From: Phaeosaccion multiseriatum
Lineage: Eukaryota; Ochrophyta, other classes
Assembly (NCBI GenBank): GCA_965112735.1
Contig: OZ218961.1
Location: forward strand, 2,666,001 to 2,730,000
Direction: 5' to 3'
Length of the DNA: 64,000 bases
Part shown: positions 59,675 through 64,000 of the stretch, one piece after another
Layout of the letters: each line of letters begins with the position of its first letter
Numbering within the stretch: the first letter of the stretch is position 1
Position numbers and translations under genes: made by a program
The notes under the pieces: model-generated
The model's input: the letters and a program-made list of their open reading frames with translations, nothing else
The model's database searches: none
What the model was told of the DNA's origin: nothing

Positions 59675-59901
59675 TTTTCGCGAGCCGAGCCTTACCCCCC
59701 TTTTTACGACTTTAAGTTCCCTCTATCCTTCCTCTTGCTCTTCTTATACGTCTATACTGTCACTCCGCAAGCCCTCTCCCGTCAGTGCCTCCCGTCAGTG
59801 CCTCCCGTCCCGTCTGATGCACATCTGGTACCATCGGAAAAGGGCTCTCGTCCCCTCTCTCTCCACCTCATTAGGACTCAACCAAAGCAAAGCTTGTCAC
59901 C

Positions 59902-61315
59902 ATGGCAACATTGGTGACGGGAGCGCGCAGCCATGAGATCATCGACGTGACTCACAGCGACGATGCTCAACGCTGCATGCTTCTGACGCTGAACGAAAAG
60001 GACACCCTTGGCGACATCGAGTGCGCTCTCCAGAAGCAGCTGGTAAGGGCCGACGATGCCCTCTTCCACGTTGACAAGCTGGTGCAGGGCGGCAGTGCGC
60101 TGGCGAGGGAGTCGGGGGAATAGATTGGACTGTTTGGCATTGTGGGAGCGTCCATCCTCTTACCTGGAACGCCCCTGTCCCTGTGAAGATTATGATCAGC
60201 GAGGGCGAGACGCGCTCCTTCGCTCAAGAACTTGTGGTGAGAGCGTGGCCGTGGACTCTTTGGACCCCGAAGGCCTGGCTTGGGTGGCGAGGGAGGGATA
60301 CACAGATGGCGTGCTCAAGTGTCTGGCCTCTGTGGTCCGTTCTCACGTCGCCACCGGCCGCCCTCCCACTCCTACTCCATGACCTGCCAATGCTCATCAA
60401 GGCTTCCTCCGTGCAGGAACCCGATCACATCTTGGTCAGGCTGATCGAGGGAAACACCGTGACCCTTACTATCAGGCCCACGGACGCCATCGCCTCTGTG
60501 GTGGAGCGCCTCACCAGCAGCAAGGGAGTGCCCTCTACCTCGGAGCAGTACCTTCGCTTCGCAGCCAAGCCGCTTGCGACCGCAGCTCACTGTCGCTGAC
60601 TACCACATCACGGCGAACAGCACCCTGTACATCTCGCTGAAGCTCAAGGGTGGTCGTGAAGCTCCTCGCGTGATGTTCGCAGACGTCTCCGACAGCTCGG
60701 CCGCGACCATTCCCCACTGGGGCTCCTCCTCGCCAGCTTTGAGGAAAGCGCGCAAAGGTCTATGCCTGGAGAGTGTGTGCACTAACTTAAGCTGCTAGGC
60801 CTGCTACAAGCACTTCATTCCGAAGTGGGGCTTCAATGACGTCGACTTCATCCGGCAGCAGAGCCCCGGTCAAGCACACGGCCAGGGACCCGTGTGCCCC
60901 CATGTGCGCCGAGCCCGTCACACCCGCCATGAGCGGTTTCAACAAATGCGTGTGGCGCATGTCCGGCATCAAGGCCGACGAGGGGGGCGACGCCGTCACC
61001 TCCACCCAGTGGAAGCAAGTGGGGCACGAGTACCTCGCCTTGAAAACGAGCTCGAGCGTGGCCTGGAGCAGACTCCTACTGCAAGTAAGGAGGCCCACCG
61101 TCTGCCCCGAGAGCTTGCCGCTGATGCGCGTGGTCGCATCAATCAATCAAGCTCGGAGGTGGTCCCTCTTCCGGAAGATCCCATGCTCTGGAGCGGCTGC
61201 TGTTCTATCTGCCTGGAGCCCTACAGCAGCTCCAGCGCCACGAAGGCCACGAAGATGAGCTGCGGGGCGAGCACGAGCACGACAACTTTGAGTCTGCGGT
61301 ATGCCGCACGCACGC
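59902..61315 (+). pseudogene. Ubiquitin-like/RING gene relic lacking the RING core (unit B)
   Basis: Shares with copy A both in-frame TAG codons and the +1 shift after KPL. In addition, a one-base insertion after VCP shifts the Cys-rich segment. An 81-bp in-frame deletion at about 61265 removes everything from the His of CGH to beyond CPLC, so only the first RING cysteines remain. Conversely, the segment CVWRMSGIKADEGG is in better order than in copy A. Clearly unable to make a RING protein. Confidence 0.7.
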
Positions 61316-62509
61316 ACACACACATACACACACACACATACACACACACACGCAACCGCCCATACTTTCCATGTTCCAAACGGAATGAGTGTAGTTGGCG
61401 TCACGTGGTGACGACCCCAAGGGTAGCAATCAAAACAAGGCCAGTGAGCAACAATTTTCTCTGCCTGACGCGAACGCACACACGCGCGATCTTTGAAAGC
61501 CGTCGCGGCACCAGACTGGTGGTAGAGAAGTTTGGGTTGGGCGGATTGAGCAGCGGCAAGGAAAGAAGAATCGATGCACTTCTCCTGCTGCACAGGAAAA
61601 GAAGCATATTTATTTAAAGCCAAACCGTGTCTGCCGCTTGTCTCACTCAGCGAGACTCGCTGGGCCTGTGCCACCCATTGCTCGCTTCACCGACCCTCGC
61701 CGACTCGCTCCAACTCCACCTCTCTCTTCGTGGCACCTCCAGCATGTTTGGCTGCTTCAACTCCCCCCTTCTTATTTTTCGTCTGCTCACAGCCGCCGCT
61801 GCCTCGTCTCCTTGATGGTCTCAACAAGGCTTCCATCGCTGGCTGTTTGTCTTGGAAGCGGCCCAGCCAGACACACCGCTACTACGTTAGGCCAGCAATG
61901 GCGAAAGGTCTGAGATCTCTTCTCTGAAACGTCACTCTCGAGTGCTGTCACGATTGGGGAGAAAGTATCTCGAGCGGGAGACGGATCACCGCGGAGGCCT
62001 CCCCGGCAAAGCTGAGGCCTTCATTTATTCCCCAGCTGGGAACATCGCGTGACCGTTTGCACAGCCCCTTTGCTGCATCATCATCGACGCGAATCTTTCA
62101 TACGACCCGATGGTGGTGTCTTTCTCTACACCAACATTGTACCGCTCCTAAGTGCTGGCACAAGCCTCTCCAACCCCCCCCCCCCGGACTTCATAAAGTC
62201 AAGCACAAATCGAAAACCGTCATAATTACGTAAGGATGGGGAACGTTCCTTTTTGGATCTTCCCTCTGCCTTCCCCTCCTCGTTTCCTTCCTCATATTCC
62301 ACAGTCCACAGCAGCTACAAAGAAGAGACAGACCAGGAACGCTTATCTCATCACCGCCAAGAAGAAGTCCGTGCTTCTACGCCAGTCAGCCTTCAGGTTG
62401 TCAAGAGAGCAGCAGGAGCAGCCAGAGGATCTTTTTCGTAGTGTGAGCGACGAGGAGCAGTCGAAGCCGCAGTGGAAGATGCAGCAGTAGCGCAGAAGCA
62501 GCAGCCAGA
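61316..62509. other. Intergenic region of unit B upstream of the VWA gene
   Basis: Matches unit A 52206-53615 except for the missing GGCCTAGG block. The hydrophobic leader ORF seen in unit A at 53337 starts here at 62236 but is shifted by a 2-base deletion, so it no longer encodes a hydrophobic stretch. No other gene was seen. Confidence 0.5.
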
Positions 62510-64000
62510 ATGTCCCTTAGTGATGCCATTACTGCCGCAGAGGCCGTTGTGCTGCAGCTTAAGCAGGAGATTGAGGATGCCTTCCCGTCGAGGTGTGCCA
62601 TCACGTCGAGCGACTGCACGGCCTCCCACAATAGCGCTTGCAGCAGCATCAGGAGTGGGGCCACCTGCGAGGTGGACGGGGTGCTCGACGAATGCGAAGA
62701 GGAGTCTTGCGGGTGAGTAGGAAGTAGGCACCACGCCGACGAGTCTTCCCATCCAACTAATAAAGCCTGGCCTTCCTCTCTCTTATTTTCTTTACTTCTC
62801 TCTCCTCGCTCCCGTGCTCAGATACCTTGTCGACAAAACGCTGAGTGTGGTGAGGATTCCCGCGGCTCTAGCTGATGGAGAGAGCGGAAACCCCACGGAG
62901 GCAAGTCTTATTGAAGCTGCGTGCTTCTCGGGACTGATTGAAGGTGAGCGAGAGGCAGGAGGAGGGGCAGGGGCCTAAAACAGGAGTTGAGCACATCGTT
63001 AACATCACTAGTCTCTCTCCCTCTCCCCCACTTGACATTTGACAGACTCTCTCAAGTCTGCCTACGATGATAACAACGAGAGGTACGGACTTGAAGCAGC
63101 CTTCTTCGGGAGCTGGAGCGGTGTCTTTCGGTACTTTCCTGGCATCGCTGAGGAAGAATGCGGCAACTTCGACCCGCGCTTAAGGTAGGGGCCACGTACG
63201 TGCTTCCGGGCTCTCTTGTGTACCGTCGATGGACTCAGTATCGCCTCCCCCTGCTCCCGTCCCCATTCATCTCTGTACGCAGGCCCTGGTTCGTTGGAGC
63301 GAGCAGCGGGCCTAAGGATGTCGTCATCATCCTCGACACGTCGGGGAGCATGAGATTTGAGGGCAAGATGGAGCTCGCCATCGAAGCGGTGCAGACGGTG
63401 CTCACCGGGATGACCTTCGACCACTACGTCAACGTCATCTCTTTCGACTCCTCGGCAGAGGTGCTAAGCCTCAGTACGGATTCGCTACTGCAGGTACCGC
63501 GGTAGTAGTCTATCTGGACAGCTCCTCGCTCCTCTCGCTCCCTTTGCATTGTTTGTACTGGCTGACAAACTGCGCTCTGCTGCTGCCCACCAGGCCACGG
63601 AAGAAAACCTGCTTGCTCTCTCTGGGCTGGTCGGCCAATTGTCTCCCAACGGCGGGACGAACTTCTACGAAGGTGAGCGAGAAGCGCTCTCTGAAATCTG
63701 TCCAGCAGCTGCTTCTGTACTCACGTATGTCTCTCCTTGTCGTGCCATCCATCATGTGCTCCAACCCTCTGCGGCAGCCTTCGACTTGGCGTTCGATCTC
63801 ATCGAGAGGTGAGCCTAGCCAAGTCAAGCGAAGAGCATCACATACGCACTGGCTGCAGCAATCCCCGGATTGGGCACCTCACCTCACTTACGTCATCTCA
63901 CGTACGTACCTGTTCCGTTTGCTTCGCTTGCAATTGTTGGTTCTATATGCCTTCCACAGCTCCGTCGCTAGCGGCAACACGGCGGGATGCCACACTACGA
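62510..64000 (+). CDS. VWA-Cache membrane protein, alpha2-delta-like (copy B, cut by window end)
   Basis: Exons visible: 62510-62712, 62822-62943, 63046-63184, 63283-63493, 63594-63672, 63778-63808 and 63960 to the window end, with the same phases as copy A. The MIDAS DTSGS is intact. Substitutions include Ala to Val in LSVARIP, Ile to Val in the first VWA strand and Thr to Ser in ISFDTSAE. The intron after the VWA start (63494-63593) differs most, with extra TCGCTCC repeats. The Cache and transmembrane parts lie beyond the window. Confidence 0.8.

Larger units (their letters stand above)
57466..64000. repeat. Tandem segmental duplication, unit B (cut by window end)
   Basis: Second copy of the 9.2-kb unit, starting at GGTTGGGCTCCTG. 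It is highly similar to unit A throughout, with scattered substitutions, small indels, an 81-bp deletion in the RING relic and no GGCCTAGG block. The copy continues past the window. Confidence 0.95.

Noticed and set aside
1-64000. CRISPR arrays, bacterial operons or insertion sequences
   Set aside because: The regular repeats are exon-intron cassettes or microsatellites; spliced genes and GT-AG introns show a eukaryotic nuclear genome.
1-64000. tRNA or rRNA genes
   Set aside because: No stretch with a convincing TTCGA-type loop and matching acceptor stem was found by eye; candidates such as the one near 26680 lie inside coding exons.

Overview
The window looks like nuclear DNA of a photosynthetic stramenopile (heterokont alga, probably on the brown-alga/xanthophyte side). 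This is inferred from four things: a ROCO GTPase whose leucine-rich repeats (LRRs) each sit on their own 72-bp exon, as is known for Ectocarpus; a dehydrogenase with a heterokont-style bipartite plastid presequence; GC-rich, intron-rich genes with GT-AG introns full of microsatellites; and relics of the GGVCxxHG zinc-motif family common in stramenopiles. All splice models were built by hand from reading-frame continuity, splice signals and family resemblance. There are no transcript data.

Layout. 1-150: GGCCTAGG-rich element. 721-6782 (+): LRR-ROCO receptor-like GTPase with 11 cassette LRR exons at an exact 164-bp period. 7994-11662 (-): FHA-FHA-PP2C phosphatase. 12605-18811 (+): long coiled-coil protein ending in a C1q/TNF-like beta domain. 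19622-20958 (-): small stand-alone tRNA-binding (OB-fold) protein. 21125-24157 (+): short-chain dehydrogenase with a plastid-type leader. 25102-35894 (-): very large TRF4/Cid1-type nucleotidyltransferase (non-canonical poly(A) polymerase), 10 exons, about 2565 aa, mostly low complexity. 35895-38530: divergent intergenic region with about 83 perfect TCC units and a long CTCA array. 38531-47284 (+): about 2350-aa protein of unknown family.

48258 to the end: a 9.2-kb segment (unit A, 48258-57465) followed directly by a second copy (unit B, 57466 to beyond the window). Each unit holds a relic of a GGVCxxHG zinc-motif gene (+), a secreted protease-inhibitor gene joining a TIMP-like NTR domain to a Kazal domain (-), a decaying ubiquitin-like/RING gene (+) and a VWA-Cache surface protein resembling the calcium-channel alpha2-delta subunit (+). 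The units differ by small indels, an 81-bp loss of the RING core in B, and a GGCCTAGG-type block present only in A.

Functional reading (inference): the LRR-ROCO gene and the secreted inhibitor/VWA module are candidates for surface recognition and extracellular defence. The genes between them are mostly housekeeping or signalling genes. The strongest novelty candidates are the exon-cassette LRR array, whose introns are far more uniform than its exposed residues, and the TIMP-Kazal double inhibitor.
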